Shown here: piece by piece, positions 1 through 8,921 of the stretch | Numbering within the stretch: position 1 is the stretch's first letter | Layout: every line of letters begins with the position of its first letter | Assembly: GCA_030442035.1 (NCBI GenBank) | Contig: JAUJEA010000001.1 | Location: 1,147,559-1,211,558, forward strand | Direction: 5' to 3' | DNA: 64,000 bases | From: Splendidivirga corallicola | GTDB lineage: Bacteria; Bacteroidota; Bacteroidia; Cytophagales; Cyclobacteriaceae | Notes under the pieces: model-generated | What the model was told of the DNA's origin: nothing | The model's input: only the letters and a program-made list of their open reading frames with translations | Database searches by the model: none | Program-made: the position numbers and the translations under genes

Positions 1-1
1 G

Positions 2-517
2 TTACAATTAATGAGGCGCGGTATTACAAGAGAAAAGACTGAGCAATTATTGCATGCAATAAGAGACAAAGTACCGGAGATCGCCATTCGCACTACACTG
101 ATAGCAGGCCACCCAGGTGAAAATGAGTCTGAATTTCAGGAAATGATGGATTTCGTTGAAAAGAGTAGGTTTGAGCGTTTGGGAATTTTCACCTATTCAC
201 ATGAGGAACAAACGCATTCCTTCACCATGGAAGATAATATCCCGGAAGAAGTGAAACAAGAAAGAGCCAATCTCGTAATGGACTTACAGGAAAAAATTTC
301 CCATGAGCTAAATCAGGCAAAAATTGGGAATGTATATAAAGTGTTAATTGATAGAAAGGAAGGCGGAAATTTCATAGGACGAACGGAGTTCGATTCTCCT
401 GAAGTAGATAACGAGGTGCTCATAGATGCCAGAGATCAATATTTAAGAATTGGCGACTTTTCAAAAATAAAAATCCATGATGCCACTGAATTTGATCTTT
501 ACGGGGAACCTATTTGA
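2..517 (+). CDS. rimO: Ribosomal protein S12 methylthiotransferase RimO, C-terminal part
   Basis: This is the 3' part of a radical-SAM methylthiotransferase that thiomethylates the conserved aspartate of ribosomal protein S12. The frame is open from base 2, so the N-terminal UPF0004 domain and the iron-sulfur cysteines lie outside the window. What is visible is the end of the radical-SAM barrel (MRRGITREKTEQLL, then RTTLIAGHPGE and the ERLGIFTYSHEEQT region) and a C-terminal TRAM domain (VLIDRKEGGNFIGRTEFDSPEVDNE spread over about 50 residues). The motif MRRG with the following TREKTEQLL is typical of RimO rather than MiaB. The ATG at 11 is internal, not the start. It ends 74 bases before bshC on the same strand. 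Confidence 0.9.
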   Translation, partial: LQLMRRGITREKTEQLLHAIRDKVPEIAIRTTLIAGHPGENESEFQEMMDFVEKSRFERLGIFTYSHEEQTHSFTMEDNIPEEVKQERANLVMDLQEKISHELNQAKIGNVYKVLIDRKEGGNFIGRTEFDSPEVDNEVLIDARDQYLRIGDFSKIKIHDATEFDLYGEPI

Positions 518-591
518 AACATGAATGGTTGTAACCTGATTAAATCAATGACCTATCGGTTCGCTAATCAATTTGCTCTGACAAAAAATTT

Positions 592-2175
592 ATGAGAATA
601 GAAAAAATAGCTTTAGGAGAGACGGGAAACTTCTCTCCTCTTTTTTTGGATTATCTTGAAGGTAAAAAACAACTTAATGGTTATTACGGAAAAGCACCGG
701 TCATTGAGAACTTTAAGGAGCAAATTGAAAACAAATCTCTCAATCCGGAATCCAGAGGAGTATTGCATGAAGTACTCAAATCGCAATACCAACAATTAGA
801 AACGCACGACTTACTCAGAAAGAATATCGATCTGCTAAAAGCAGATAATACCTACACTATTACTACCGGACACCAACTAAACATCTTTACCGGCCCTCTT
901 TATTTCATTTATAAGATTGTCACGGTCATCAATATCTGCAAACAATTAAAAGGGAAGTATCCGGACTATAACTTTATTCCAGTCTACTGGATGGCTACAG
1001 AAGATCATGATTTTGCAGAAATCAATCATTTCAATTTATTTGGTAAGAAATATGAATGGGAAACGGATCAAAAAGGCGCTGTGGGTCGTTTTAATCCTGC
1101 TTCCATAAAATCCATTTTGGATCAGCTTCCGGAGCATTCCGAATTGTTTGAAGAGGCCTATTTAAAACATGGTTCATTAGCTGATGCCACCAGGTATTAT
1201 GTGAACGCCTTATTCGGAAAGGAGGGATTAGTCGTGATTGATGCTGATAACGCTCAATTGAAAGGTTTATTCCGGAATATTATTAAAGATGATCTTTTCA
1301 ACCATAGAGCCAATGATATGGTTGAATCGGCTTCTTCCGATTTAGCAAAGGAAGGTTACAGATCCCAGGTTTATCCACGTTCCATTAATTTCTTTTATTT
1401 GGAAAATGGTTCACGAGAACGTATTATCAGGGAAGATGACAGCTTCGTGGTAAGAAATACTGATTTAAAATTCAGTAAAGAAGAAATTGAGGATCAGCTT
1501 GAGAAGCATCCCGATCGATTCAGTCCAAATGTTATTACCCGTCCATTATACCAGGAAACAGTTCTACCCAATCTCGCCTATATCGGAGGGCCCGCTGAAA
1601 TAGCCTATTGGCTGCAGCTAAAAAGGATATTTGATTATTATAAGGTACCCTTTCCCATTTTGATGCCAAGAAATTTTGCTTTAGTAATCAACAAGGCTAA
1701 TGTTAAAAAGATCAAAAAACTTGGTTTGGGTTCGTGTGAGCTTTTTCTCGATCTACAATCCCTTAAAACAGGATTTATTGAGCGCAACTCAGAAAGTACT
1801 TTTTCCCTGGAAAGAGAAAGGGAAATACTCAATGAAGTATACCAATCGGTAAGCAACATCGCAGCGGCCGTTGATAAAAGTCTTGAAGGTTTAATTGGAG
1901 CGGAGGCAAATAAAGCGCTGAAGGGCATAGAAAATATTGAGAAGAGACTAAAAAAAGCAGAGGAAAAAAAGCAGGAAACTGCATTGATTCAATTACAGAA
2001 TGTGAAAGAAAAATTATTTCCGGGAGGAGGGCTTCAGGAAAGAATTGATAACTTTTTAAATTTTTATTTTAACAATCCTGAATTTATAGAACAGCTATGC
2101 AATTGTTTGGATCCTTTCGATTATCGCTTTAATATTATATTAGAGGATGAAACATCCCATACTCGAAATACCTAG
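592..2175 (+). CDS. bshC: Putative cysteine ligase BshC (bacillithiol biosynthesis)
   Basis: BshC adds cysteine to glucosaminyl-malate in the last step of bacillithiol synthesis, the low-molecular-weight thiol used by Firmicutes and many Bacteroidota in place of glutathione. The 527-residue length fits the family. Recognisable blocks are TTGHQLNIFTGPLYF near residue 90, VYWMATEDHDFAEINH near residue 135, the central PNLAYIGGPAEIAYW block near residue 330, and LMPRNFALVI just after it. A helical coiled-coil region follows at about 390-480. The ATG at 592 is the first start after the rimO stop. No bshA or bshB is in the window, so the pathway genes are scattered, as is usual in this phylum. Confidence 0.93.
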   Translation: MRIEKIALGETGNFSPLFLDYLEGKKQLNGYYGKAPVIENFKEQIENKSLNPESRGVLHEVLKSQYQQLETHDLLRKNIDLLKADNTYTITTGHQLNIFTGPLYFIYKIVTVINICKQLKGKYPDYNFIPVYWMATEDHDFAEINHFNLFGKKYEWETDQKGAVGRFNPASIKSILDQLPEHSELFEEAYLKHGSLADATRYYVNALFGKEGLVVIDADNAQLKGLFRNIIKDDLFNHRANDMVESASSDLAKEGYRSQVYPRSINFFYLENGSRERIIREDDSFVVRNTDLKFSKEEIEDQLEKHPDRFSPNVITRPLYQETVLPNLAYIGGPAEIAYWLQLKRIFDYYKVPFPILMPRNFALVINKANVKKIKKLGLGSCELFLDLQSLKTGFIERNSESTFSLEREREILNEVYQSVSNIAAAVDKSLEGLIGAEANKALKGIENIEKRLKKAEEKKQETALIQLQNVKEKLFPGGGLQERIDNFLNFYFNNPEFIEQLCNCLDPFDYRFNIILEDETSHTRNT

Positions 2176-2239
2176 TTGTACTTGAATGATAGAATTCAGC
2201 TATGCATCTAAAGTTTCTATGGGTTCTGGATTTTAGCAT

Positions 2240-2806
2240 ATGAGAAAAGCTGATCTGCGAAAACACTTTCAACAAAAAAGAACAGAGCTTTCCCAGGAAG
2301 ATTACCAAAGGATCAATAAAGCCATCATGTTGCTTTTCTTTCAGAGCATTGACATTGAACGGTTTAATCATGTGCATATATTCTTACCGATGAAACAGCG
2401 GAAAGAAGTTGATACATGGCTGATCATAAATGAATTAAGACAAAGAAACCATCAAGTCATTCTGCCAAAATGTGATTTCGGGAAAACAACACTTATCAAT
2501 TATTATTACGATCGGGACACCAAACTGGCGACTAATTCATGGGGGGTAGAAGAGCCTACAGGTGGTAATATGGCCAGTGAGGAAGAAATTGATTTGGTGA
2601 TTGTACCATTACTGGCTTTTGATTTCCGGGGTTATCGTGTCGGGTATGGCAAGGGATTTTATGACCGCTTCTTGACAAAATGCAGAAAAGATACTTTAAA
2701 AATTGGCTTGTCAATGTTTGATCCGATACCTCAAATATCTGATGTGAATGAGTTTGATATCCGTTTGGACATTTGCATTACCCCGAATAAAATCCACGCT
2801 TTTTAG
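2240..2806 (+). CDS. 5-formyltetrahydrofolate cyclo-ligase
   Basis: This cytosolic enzyme converts 5-formyl-THF to 5,10-methenyl-THF using ATP, recycling a folate storage form. The 188-residue protein has the family's N-terminal basic segment (MRKADLRKHFQQKR), the central IFLPMKQRKEVDTW block, and the C-terminal signature VPLLAFDFRGYRVGYGKGFYDRFL split around residues 128-152, which holds the nucleotide-binding GYGKGFYDR motif. It follows bshC by 64 bases on the same strand and may be cotranscribed. The family is unambiguous; gene names vary (ygfA, fthC), so none is given. Confidence 0.92.
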   Translation: MRKADLRKHFQQKRTELSQEDYQRINKAIMLLFFQSIDIERFNHVHIFLPMKQRKEVDTWLIINELRQRNHQVILPKCDFGKTTLINYYYDRDTKLATNSWGVEEPTGGNMASEEEIDLVIVPLLAFDFRGYRVGYGKGFYDRFLTKCRKDTLKIGLSMFDPIPQISDVNEFDIRLDICITPNKIHAF

Positions 2807-2901
2807 AAGGCCTAAATGGACCTTGTCTTTCCCGGATAAGGGAGTAAAAAGAAAAAGTAATCTATAACTTTATACTCAATAGCCATTCAAACTAGAATTA
2901 A

Positions 2902-3759
2902 ATGAAATCCACTGTGTTAAATGTTTTCTTAAAAAGCCAAATTGTCGTGGCACTGCTAATGTCGGTTAATCTACAGGCTCAAAACCTCAAATTTATGACC
3001 TATAACATCAGGTATGCTACTCCTCGGGATGGAGAAAACGCCTGGTCAAAACGAAAGGATCTTGTAGTAAATCAGATCAGATTCTATGAACCGGATGTGT
3101 TGGGAATTCAGGAAGGTCTTAATCAACAGGTCACTTTTATTGATGATGAGCTTGAAAACTATGTTTATTTTGGTGTAGGCCGCGATAATGGAAAGAAAAA
3201 GGGGGAATATTGCGCTATTTACTATCAATCGAAAAAATTTAGAAAAATTGATGGTGGTACTTTTTGGCTATCTACCACTCCAAATAAGATCTCGGTAGGT
3301 TGGGATGCCGCTTTAGAAAGGATTTGTACTTACCTTCTTTTGGAGGATAAGGAAACTTCAAAGAGGTTTTGGGTATTTAATGCCCATTTCGATCACCGTG
3401 GCAAACAAGCCAGAGAAAAATCAAGTGAATTGATCCTCGATCAAATCAGATCTCTTAACAAGGATACATACCCTGTTGTATTAATGGGTGATTTAAATGC
3501 AAAGCCACAGGATGCCCCTATTCAAATATTGGCAAAGGAGCTTAACGACACAAAAGAGGTCAGCTTAAATCCTCCATTTGGCCCAGACGGCACCTTTAAT
3601 GGTTTTAGATTTCAGGAGCCTGTTTCTAACAGGATCGATTACATATTTGTTAGTAAGGACAATGTGGAAGTGCAAAAATATGCGATTCTTAGCGATTCAA
3701 AGGATGGTCGATATTTATCAGATCATTTACCGGTATTTGCCGAGATAAGATTGAAATAA
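2902..3759 (+). CDS. Secreted endonuclease/exonuclease/phosphatase (EEP) family hydrolase
   Basis: A 285-residue exported metal-dependent phosphohydrolase. It begins with a signal peptide of about 26 residues ending LQAQ. The EEP fold motifs are all present in order: MTYNIRY (metal-site Asn), EPDVLGIQEG (catalytic Glu), FNAHFDH (His), MGDLNAKP (Asp/Asn pair), RIDYIF, and the terminal SDHLPVFAEI with the catalytic Asp-His. The family includes nucleases, sphingomyelinases and sugar-lipid phosphatases, and the sequence does not decide the substrate. It stands convergent to the next gene with a perfect 18-bp hairpin between them. Confidence 0.88.
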   Translation: MKSTVLNVFLKSQIVVALLMSVNLQAQNLKFMTYNIRYATPRDGENAWSKRKDLVVNQIRFYEPDVLGIQEGLNQQVTFIDDELENYVYFGVGRDNGKKKGEYCAIYYQSKKFRKIDGGTFWLSTTPNKISVGWDAALERICTYLLLEDKETSKRFWVFNAHFDHRGKQAREKSSELILDQIRSLNKDTYPVVLMGDLNAKPQDAPIQILAKELNDTKEVSLNPPFGPDGTFNGFRFQEPVSNRIDYIFVSKDNVEVQKYAILSDSKDGRYLSDHLPVFAEIRLK

Positions 3760-3774
3760 AAAACTTACCGGTTA

Positions 3775-3822
3775 AGCTTTTAGTATGAGATCATTTAAAA
3801 TTTGGATCTCATACTAAAAGCT
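3775..3822. terminator. Bidirectional terminator, 18-bp perfect stem
   Basis: The arms at 3775-3792 and 3805-3822 are perfect reverse complements around a 12-base A/T loop. The hairpin sits between two convergent genes ending at 3759 and 3854 and probably terminates both. It lacks a long T tail, so efficiency is uncertain. Confidence 0.75.
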
Positions 3823-3853
3823 CCTGTTCATTCTCGATTTATTCTTTGATCTT

Positions 3854-4939
3854 TTATTTCAAAACGTCTGAGATAGGTGCTCCAACAGGTTTCGTATTCT
3901 TGTAATCAAACTTCAGGAAGCCGGCCGCTGTAGCAGCAATTTGATCCATTTTAATCGGTTTGCTATTTGATACTTCTCCTTTCGGTTTTGTGTCCGGACC
4001 ATAAACCATCAACCAGGTTTCATCAGCTCCATTAATTTTATCCCCGTGATGCTTCCAGGTCTCTTTAGGTACTGTACCTCTTCCATGGTCTGTGGTGATG
4101 ACAAAGGTTGTTTTATCCTTATAATGCGGATCGGATTGTACAAATTCCCATAGATCCTTTAAAAACTGATCCGTTTGCCAGGCTGACCGGAGGTACGCAC
4201 CATATTCGCCATCATGTGCAAAGTCATCGGTTTCACCGTAAGAAATATATACAATGTTTGGATGATGTTTCTTTAAATGCTCTTTTGCGTAATGGTGTGT
4301 AAAAGCATCATAGCGAACCGTTGCCCAAATTTTTGGAAGCTGTGATTGAATAGTATTCAAACTTTTCTCCATGCCTGTCAAATCACTTCCTTTGGCATTT
4401 TCAAAACCGGCATTTACCGGTATACCACTTCTTTCTTCATTGATAATGTATGGAAAAACATCCCAGGAGCCAAAAGCAGCCACCTTACCCTTATATTTGG
4501 GAGTTTCATTCAGTATTTCTAAAACTGTTTTGTTTGGGTTGTTGAATTTATTGTTACTATCGATGCTTTTATCCACATAACCAACCAGAATTTCGCTATA
4601 ACCTGGATATGAAAACCAGTATGGATTTGTAAGGTTCACAAAACTACCTTTATCACGATTCCCATAGATCTGACCCATTTTTGCGATATCACTCCAAATA
4701 AATGGCAGCAATTTTTTTCTTCTCTCCTCCGCATTATTACTCCAAAAGCGTTTCTTCAATTCTTCAGGATGGTGTACGTATTCTTTATCTTCAATAAGAT
4801 TAGCATCAGCCCCGGTAAATAGTTCCTGCCATCGAAATCCATCCCATGTGATGATAAAAATATTTTCAGTTTTGTTTTGAGCAGAAGCCGCAAGTCCAAT
4901 ACAAAAAGCAAAACAAAAAGTAGTTAATATATTTTTCAT
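3854..4939 (-). CDS. Exported alkaline-phosphatase-superfamily hydrolase
   Basis: A 361-residue exported metalloenzyme of the alkaline phosphatase/nucleotide pyrophosphatase superfamily. It has a signal peptide of about 20 residues ending AASAQ. Metal-site motifs are visible: IIITWDGFRWQELF at about residue 28 (first Asp), NPYWFSYPGYSE at about 105 (nucleophile region), ISYGETDDFAHDGEYG near 232 (Asp/His ligands), and VITTDHGRG near 285 (Asp-His ligands). It is probably a phosphodiesterase or phosphatase acting in the periplasm; the substrate cannot be read from sequence. The ATG is preceded by a 320-base AT-rich divergent intergenic region shared with the small secreted protein at 5260. Confidence 0.85.
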   Translation of the reverse strand: MKNILTTFCFAFCIGLAASAQNKTENIFIITWDGFRWQELFTGADANLIEDKEYVHHPEELKKRFWSNNAEERRKKLLPFIWSDIAKMGQIYGNRDKGSFVNLTNPYWFSYPGYSEILVGYVDKSIDSNNKFNNPNKTVLEILNETPKYKGKVAAFGSWDVFPYIINEERSGIPVNAGFENAKGSDLTGMEKSLNTIQSQLPKIWATVRYDAFTHHYAKEHLKKHHPNIVYISYGETDDFAHDGEYGAYLRSAWQTDQFLKDLWEFVQSDPHYKDKTTFVITTDHGRGTVPKETWKHHGDKINGADETWLMVYGPDTKPKGEVSNSKPIKMDQIAATAAGFLKFDYKNTKPVGAPISDVLK

Positions 4940-5259
4940 AGTTTAAATAGTTTGGGTCAAATAAGATCCGCAAGTTAATTTGATGACAAGGCAATTTACG
5001 AATCTCAAAGTTTAATAAATTGTAAAGAAATCAGATATTTCTGAACAGGTCCGTTAACATTTAATCGAACAGTTACTCTTTACGATGTACTTGTTTAGCA
5101 GAAAATTTGAAGAATCTTTCCACAGGCTGTAACCAATATCAACACCTTTTCTTCAAACTATTTTTTTATAAAAATCTGAAAATCAGATATATAAATTCTA
5201 AATATGAGAGTGGCATGGTTTTGATTCCCATTTTGGGAAACTAACAAAATCCTATTACC
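4940..5259. other. Divergent intergenic region
   Basis: This 320-base AT-rich gap separates two divergent exported-protein genes, so it must carry both promoters. I see no gene in it. On the minus strand there is TAAACTTTG (complement of 5005-5013), one base longer than the Bacteroidota -7 consensus. A short TTCCC/GGGAA inverted repeat lies just before the plus-strand gene at about 5226-5240. Confidence 0.4.
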
Positions 5260-5565
5260 ATGAAAATTAAAGCGTTTGTATTATCATTATTCTTGGTTTC
5301 CATTGCCATGTTGCATAGCGAAACCTTAATTGCTCAGGATTCCAAAAAAGAAATCAAAAAAGAGCAATTGCCTGAAAAGGTTAAAGCTACATTTAAAGAA
5401 AGTGACTACGCAAGCTGGACAATTGTAGCCATTTTTGAGGTTAAAGGTGATTCAGAGCAACCCACTTATGAGATCAATGTTAAGAACGAAGTTGAAGATT
5501 TGGTATTAACATATGATAAAGAAGGCAAGCTTTTGAGCAAAGCCAATAAAGACAAAGAAGGATAA
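5260..5565 (+). CDS. Small secreted PepSY-like protein
   Basis: A 101-residue protein with a clear signal peptide (MKIKAFVLSLFLVSIAMLHS, cleavage near LIAQ) and a short mature domain. The pattern LPEKVKATF, then SWTIVAIFEV, YEINVKNEVEDLVLTYDKEG and KLLSKA matches the small PepSY-like (putative beta-lactamase-inhibitor-like) domains common in Bacteroidota. Such proteins are thought to bind partners in the periplasm, but no function is established. The ATG has no rival start. It is followed by a strong hairpin and lies convergent to the lipid kinase gene. Confidence 0.75.
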   Translation: MKIKAFVLSLFLVSIAMLHSETLIAQDSKKEIKKEQLPEKVKATFKESDYASWTIVAIFEVKGDSEQPTYEINVKNEVEDLVLTYDKEGKLLSKANKDKEG

Positions 5566-5581
5566 CGAACAGCTGATCAAC

Positions 5582-5630
5582 AATAGCAGTGTAAGAATGA
5601 TCACACATTGAGACACTGCTATTTCCTTTT
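5582..5630. terminator. Bidirectional terminator
   Basis: AATAGCAGTGT (5582-5592) pairs perfectly with ACACTGCTATT (5613-5623) across a 20-base loop, and a run of T follows on the plus strand (5626-5632). It lies between genes converging at 5565 and 5646. Confidence 0.75.
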
Positions 5631-5645
5631 TTCACAATGCTCTTC

Positions 5646-6521
5646 CTAACAGATAACATATAATGACTCCGGCTGAATTTTTATGTTGAGTTCATTATTA
5701 AGCTCAATAGGCTCGCCGTCAATATGCGCTAATTGACCATTATGCCTAATATTAATCTCCTTTCCTTTTATAGACTTGTAAAGGTCTGATTTATTGATCG
5801 TTCCGGAGAACAATCTGACTAAAACGTTTAGCCCTTTGATAATTCCTGGCTTTCTGAGGATACATAGATTTAAAAAGTTATCGTCCATGACTGCTTCCGG
5901 GGCAATAATAGCATTGAAACCATATTGAGCAGAATTTGCAACGCTGACCAACAATGCCTTGCTTTTTATTTCTTGTCCATCAACCCTTATATCATATTCT
6001 TCCTCATTGTATTGAAAGAATTCACGAAATCCAATTTTCAAATACGGCCACAGGCCCCTTATTTTACTTTTCGAAAACAACCAACCCACACGGGCATCAA
6101 AACCTATCCCGGCCATATTGATAAAAGTGAGTTCGTTGATTAGAGCGGTATCGATAACTCTCTTCTTGGCTGTGTTGATTAATTTTATTGCTTTTTTCGG
6201 CCGCAAAGGAATATTAAGATGGCGAGCAGCTCCATTACCGGAACCAACAGGCACAATGATCAAAGCAGTTTGACTTCCGATAAGGCCTCTGCTAACCTCA
6301 TTTACCGTACCGTCACCACCAACAGCTGCTACAGCATAGTAGCCCTCATCAGCAGCTTGTTTACTTAGTTCTGTGGCATGATGCGCTCTTTTCGTATATT
6401 CTACTCTGGAATCAAAAAGATCGTGGTTGAGATGACTTTCAATTAACAATGGTAATTGAAACTTCCGGCTTACGCCTGAAATCGGATTAATAATAAATAA
6501 TATCTTCTTTCTTGATTGCAA
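5646..6521 (-). CDS. YegS/BmrU-type lipid kinase (diacylglycerol kinase family)
   Basis: A 291-residue soluble lipid kinase with the DAGK catalytic domain. The N-terminal FIINPISG strand, the nucleotide-binding GGDGTVNEV motif near residue 68 and VGSGNGAARHL near 98 are all intact, as is the C-terminal beta-sandwich ending with HIDGEP. It phosphorylates a lipid such as diacylglycerol or a sphingoid base; Cytophagales often contain sphingolipids, but the substrate is not decided by sequence. The reading frame begins with TTG at 6519-6521 (no in-frame ATG before the upstream stop), an atypical start. It lies 69 bases downstream of trmN6, probably in the rnhA-trmN6 transcript. Confidence 0.87.
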   Translation of the reverse strand: MQSRKKILFIINPISGVSRKFQLPLLIESHLNHDLFDSRVEYTKRAHHATELSKQAADEGYYAVAAVGGDGTVNEVSRGLIGSQTALIIVPVGSGNGAARHLNIPLRPKKAIKLINTAKKRVIDTALINELTFINMAGIGFDARVGWLFSKSKIRGLWPYLKIGFREFFQYNEEEYDIRVDGQEIKSKALLVSVANSAQYGFNAIIAPEAVMDDNFLNLCILRKPGIIKGLNVLVRLFSGTINKSDLYKSIKGKEINIRHNGQLAHIDGEPIELNNELNIKIQPESLYVIC

Positions 6522-6590
6522 GGGGATCGTAAATTGAATCCTTAAATTTTTGAGCTAAAATACATCAAAAAGTATTTCAATTCATGGCAG

Positions 6591-7307
6591 TTAGAAGATG
6601 AGGTAATAGTCTTTGAGCAAATCGGCAAATTCCTTTGTATATGTTCCATCAGGTTGTTTAATAATCAAATTTTCAGTTTTCGTGTCCACCGTATTTATTC
6701 TTGAATAGTTTGTAATGATCCTTAGAATAGGTTTAGTAGCTTTATCTTTTATTATTAATCGATTTTGCGGGTAGAGATTTCTTGAGACCATCTCTTTTTC
6801 AAACATAAAACTTTGATCTTCGGGATACATAACAAACAAACTCCCACCCACTGACAAAAGTTTGTGAACACTCATTGCCAGATCTCCGAAAGACAAAGAA
6901 TCATTGTGAATGGCTACGTTTTTAGAAGCATCGTTCGATCTTAAGTGGTTTTGAAAAAAGGGAGGGTTAGAAACAATAAGATCATATTGCTCCTTTTTAT
7001 CTAAAGCAAAATCCTGAATACTGCTTTTGAATAATCCTATTTTATCCGACCAAGGACTGTTAGCGAAGTTACCTTCTGCTTGGAAAAAGGCATCCTTATT
7101 GATTTCAACTGCATCAATAAATGAATTTTTATAACGTTGGGCCAGCATTAAAGACAATAGTCCGGTACCAGTGCCAATGTCCAGAATTTTTTTAGGTGAG
7201 CTGACAACCGTATAGGCACCAAGAATACAGGAGTCCTGGCATACCTTCATACCGCACTTGTCCTGATCAATACGAAACTGCTTGAATTGAAAATATGTAT
7301 TACCCAT
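6591..7307 (-). CDS. trmN6: tRNA1(Val) (adenine37-N6)-methyltransferase
   Basis: A 238-residue SAM-dependent methyltransferase of the YfiC/TrmN6 type, which methylates N6 of adenine 37 in tRNA-Val. The opening QFKQFRIDQDKCGMKV block is typical of the family. Motif I is ILDIGTGTGLLSLMLAQ near residue 40, followed by an acidic residue (AVEINKDA), and the catalytic N6-adenine motif NPPFF is at about residue 112. Length matches the family. The gene begins 21 bases after rnhA stops, so the two are probably one operon. Confidence 0.88.
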   Translation of the reverse strand: MGNTYFQFKQFRIDQDKCGMKVCQDSCILGAYTVVSSPKKILDIGTGTGLLSLMLAQRYKNSFIDAVEINKDAFFQAEGNFANSPWSDKIGLFKSSIQDFALDKKEQYDLIVSNPPFFQNHLRSNDASKNVAIHNDSLSFGDLAMSVHKLLSVGGSLFVMYPEDQSFMFEKEMVSRNLYPQNRLIIKDKATKPILRIITNYSRINTVDTKTENLIIKQPDGTYTKEFADLLKDYYLIF

Positions 7308-7328
7308 TATGGTTTACCCTGGTGAGGA

Positions 7329-7778
7329 TTACTGATTTTCATAGCCTTTATCAATGGCTAAGTTTGGCCCCTCCGAACTTTCCACAGCCAACTGATCGCA
7401 ACGCTCATTCTCAGGAATACCGGCATGTCCTTTTACCCATTTGAATGATACTTTGTATTTTTTATAAAGGGGAACAAATCTTTTCCAAAGATCCTCATTC
7501 TTTTTTCCTTTGAATCCTTTTTTCAGCCATCCCCAAAGCCATCCTTTTTCAACGGCCTCTACAACATATTTAGAATCTGAATATATGGTAACAGGTATAT
7601 CCGATTGTTTTAACGCCTCCAGTCCAATAATAACAGCCAGTAGTTCCATTCTGTTGTTAGTGGTTTTTCTAAAACCACCACTAAGTTCCTTTCTATGCCC
7701 TTTATATTTCAACACGGTCCCATAACCTCCTGGTCCCGGGTTCCCTCTGGAGGAACCATCAGTATAAATAATAATCAT
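7329..7778 (-). CDS. rnhA: Ribonuclease HI
   Basis: A 149-residue RNase HI, which cuts the RNA strand of RNA-DNA hybrids. The DEDD metal site is complete: IIYTDGSSRGNPGPGGYG (first Asp), NNRMELLAVI (Glu), IYSDSKYVVEAV (second Asp) and NERCDQLA (last Asp), with the KWVKGHAG loop carrying the catalytic His between them. The basic handle region GWLWGWLKKGFKGKKNEDLW is present. The length is normal for a bacterial single-domain enzyme. It is first in a probable minus-strand operon with trmN6 and the lipid kinase. Confidence 0.95.
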   Translation of the reverse strand: MIIIYTDGSSRGNPGPGGYGTVLKYKGHRKELSGGFRKTTNNRMELLAVIIGLEALKQSDIPVTIYSDSKYVVEAVEKGWLWGWLKKGFKGKKNEDLWKRFVPLYKKYKVSFKWVKGHAGIPENERCDQLAVESSEGPNLAIDKGYENQ

Positions 7779-7859
7779 TGGTTGTATTTGGTTTGCTTAA
7801 TCAGAATGACTTTGAAATTAATTTGAGAGAGAAAACAACATCGCCAAAAATGGCAGAGG

Positions 7860-8921
7860 TTAATTAAAACTCTTCTTTAAAAACTTCTGAAAAGTACGAA
7901 TTTCTTTTCTTTTGATTGCTGGAAAATTAGCTATTCTAAGTGTCTGATGCTTTAAATCACCATAACCATTACCGATGATAATGTCATGTTTTTCAGCAAG
8001 ATCCTTGATATGTTCGAGTACCTTGGTTTCAGCTGTAATTGGAATAACTGTTTGAGATCTTACCGAAGTATTCTCAATAAAAAGGTCAAAAGTTTTAAAT
8101 CCACCTAAAAATTCAATCCATTCTTCAAATCTTTGAGTAATCTTCTCATGGACCACTTTTATATTGGGAACGGATTTCAAAATTCTCATCAGCAAGTAAA
8201 TACCCAATACATTGGGTGTATGTGTGGTTTGAAAATCTTTCATTTTCTCAACCATGAAAGTCAAACTGTTATAGTATTGATCATGATTCAATTCCAAAGC
8301 CCTTTCTATAGTACGAGGAGAACAAATTAAAACAGCAAGTCCTGCGGGAAGTCCAAAACATTTCTGTACAGAAGCATACCAAACATCTGCACTCGAAATA
8401 TCAAGTTCCAGTCCGGCCATTGATGAGGTGGCATCTATGGCAATTAATTTTTCAGGGTACCGTGCTCCAATGGATTGAATCGTTTCATTTGAAACCTGTG
8501 TTCCATTGGATGTTTCATTTTGCGTTATACAGATTAATTCAGAATCACCTGAAATAGCTAGCTTCTCAACCTCAATGGCATTTTCAAGATCAAACTTAAA
8601 GCCTGAAACTGCCGGTAGTATTTTCTTCGTATAATCGTGCCACTTCTCACCAAATGCTCCGTTGTAAAGATGAAAGCTTTTCTTTTCAATAAGTGATTGC
8701 GCAATAATCTCCCAACATTCTGTTGCTGATGAAGTGTAAAACACGCTATAATCTTTTGGGATGTTTAATTTCTTTCTTAGCTGCTTAACACATGTTTTAG
8801 ATATATCAACAAATTGAGGGCTACGATGATTGATTCCTAAAATACCCTCACGATAGGCATCATAGATAAATTCAGGTAATTTAGGGTAAACCCTGGATGG
8901 ACCCGGATAAAAATTCAGCAT
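7860..8921 (-). CDS. Class V aminotransferase, SerC-like
   Basis: A 353-residue PLP enzyme of aminotransferase class V. It opens with LNFYPGPSRVYP, as in phosphoserine and alanine-glyoxylate aminotransferases. The PLP aldehyde lysine is in VWYASVQKCFGLPAG near residue 190, with the Asp-x-Thr of IAIDATSSMAG just before it. The C-terminal domain contains the substrate-side block IIGNGYGDLKHQTLRIANFP. It resembles phosphoserine transaminase (serine biosynthesis), but the phosphate-binding arginines could not be checked, so only the family is called. The ATG overlaps the aroQ stop by one base (TAATG), so translation is probably coupled. Confidence 0.82.
   Translation of the reverse strand: MLNFYPGPSRVYPKLPEFIYDAYREGILGINHRSPQFVDISKTCVKQLRKKLNIPKDYSVFYTSSATECWEIIAQSLIEKKSFHLYNGAFGEKWHDYTKKILPAVSGFKFDLENAIEVEKLAISGDSELICITQNETSNGTQVSNETIQSIGARYPEKLIAIDATSSMAGLELDISSADVWYASVQKCFGLPAGLAVLICSPRTIERALELNHDQYYNSLTFMVEKMKDFQTTHTPNVLGIYLLMRILKSVPNIKVVHEKITQRFEEWIEFLGGFKTFDLFIENTSVRSQTVIPITAETKVLEHIKDLAEKHDIIIGNGYGDLKHQTLRIANFPAIKRKEIRTFQKFLKKSFN

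Noticed and set aside
1638-1928. Antisense frame within bshC, and similar 60-145-residue frames inside ftsK, icd, the permeases and other genes
   Set aside because: All lie wholly inside well-supported genes on the other strand or in another frame and have low-complexity, Ser/Leu/Phe-rich shadow composition.
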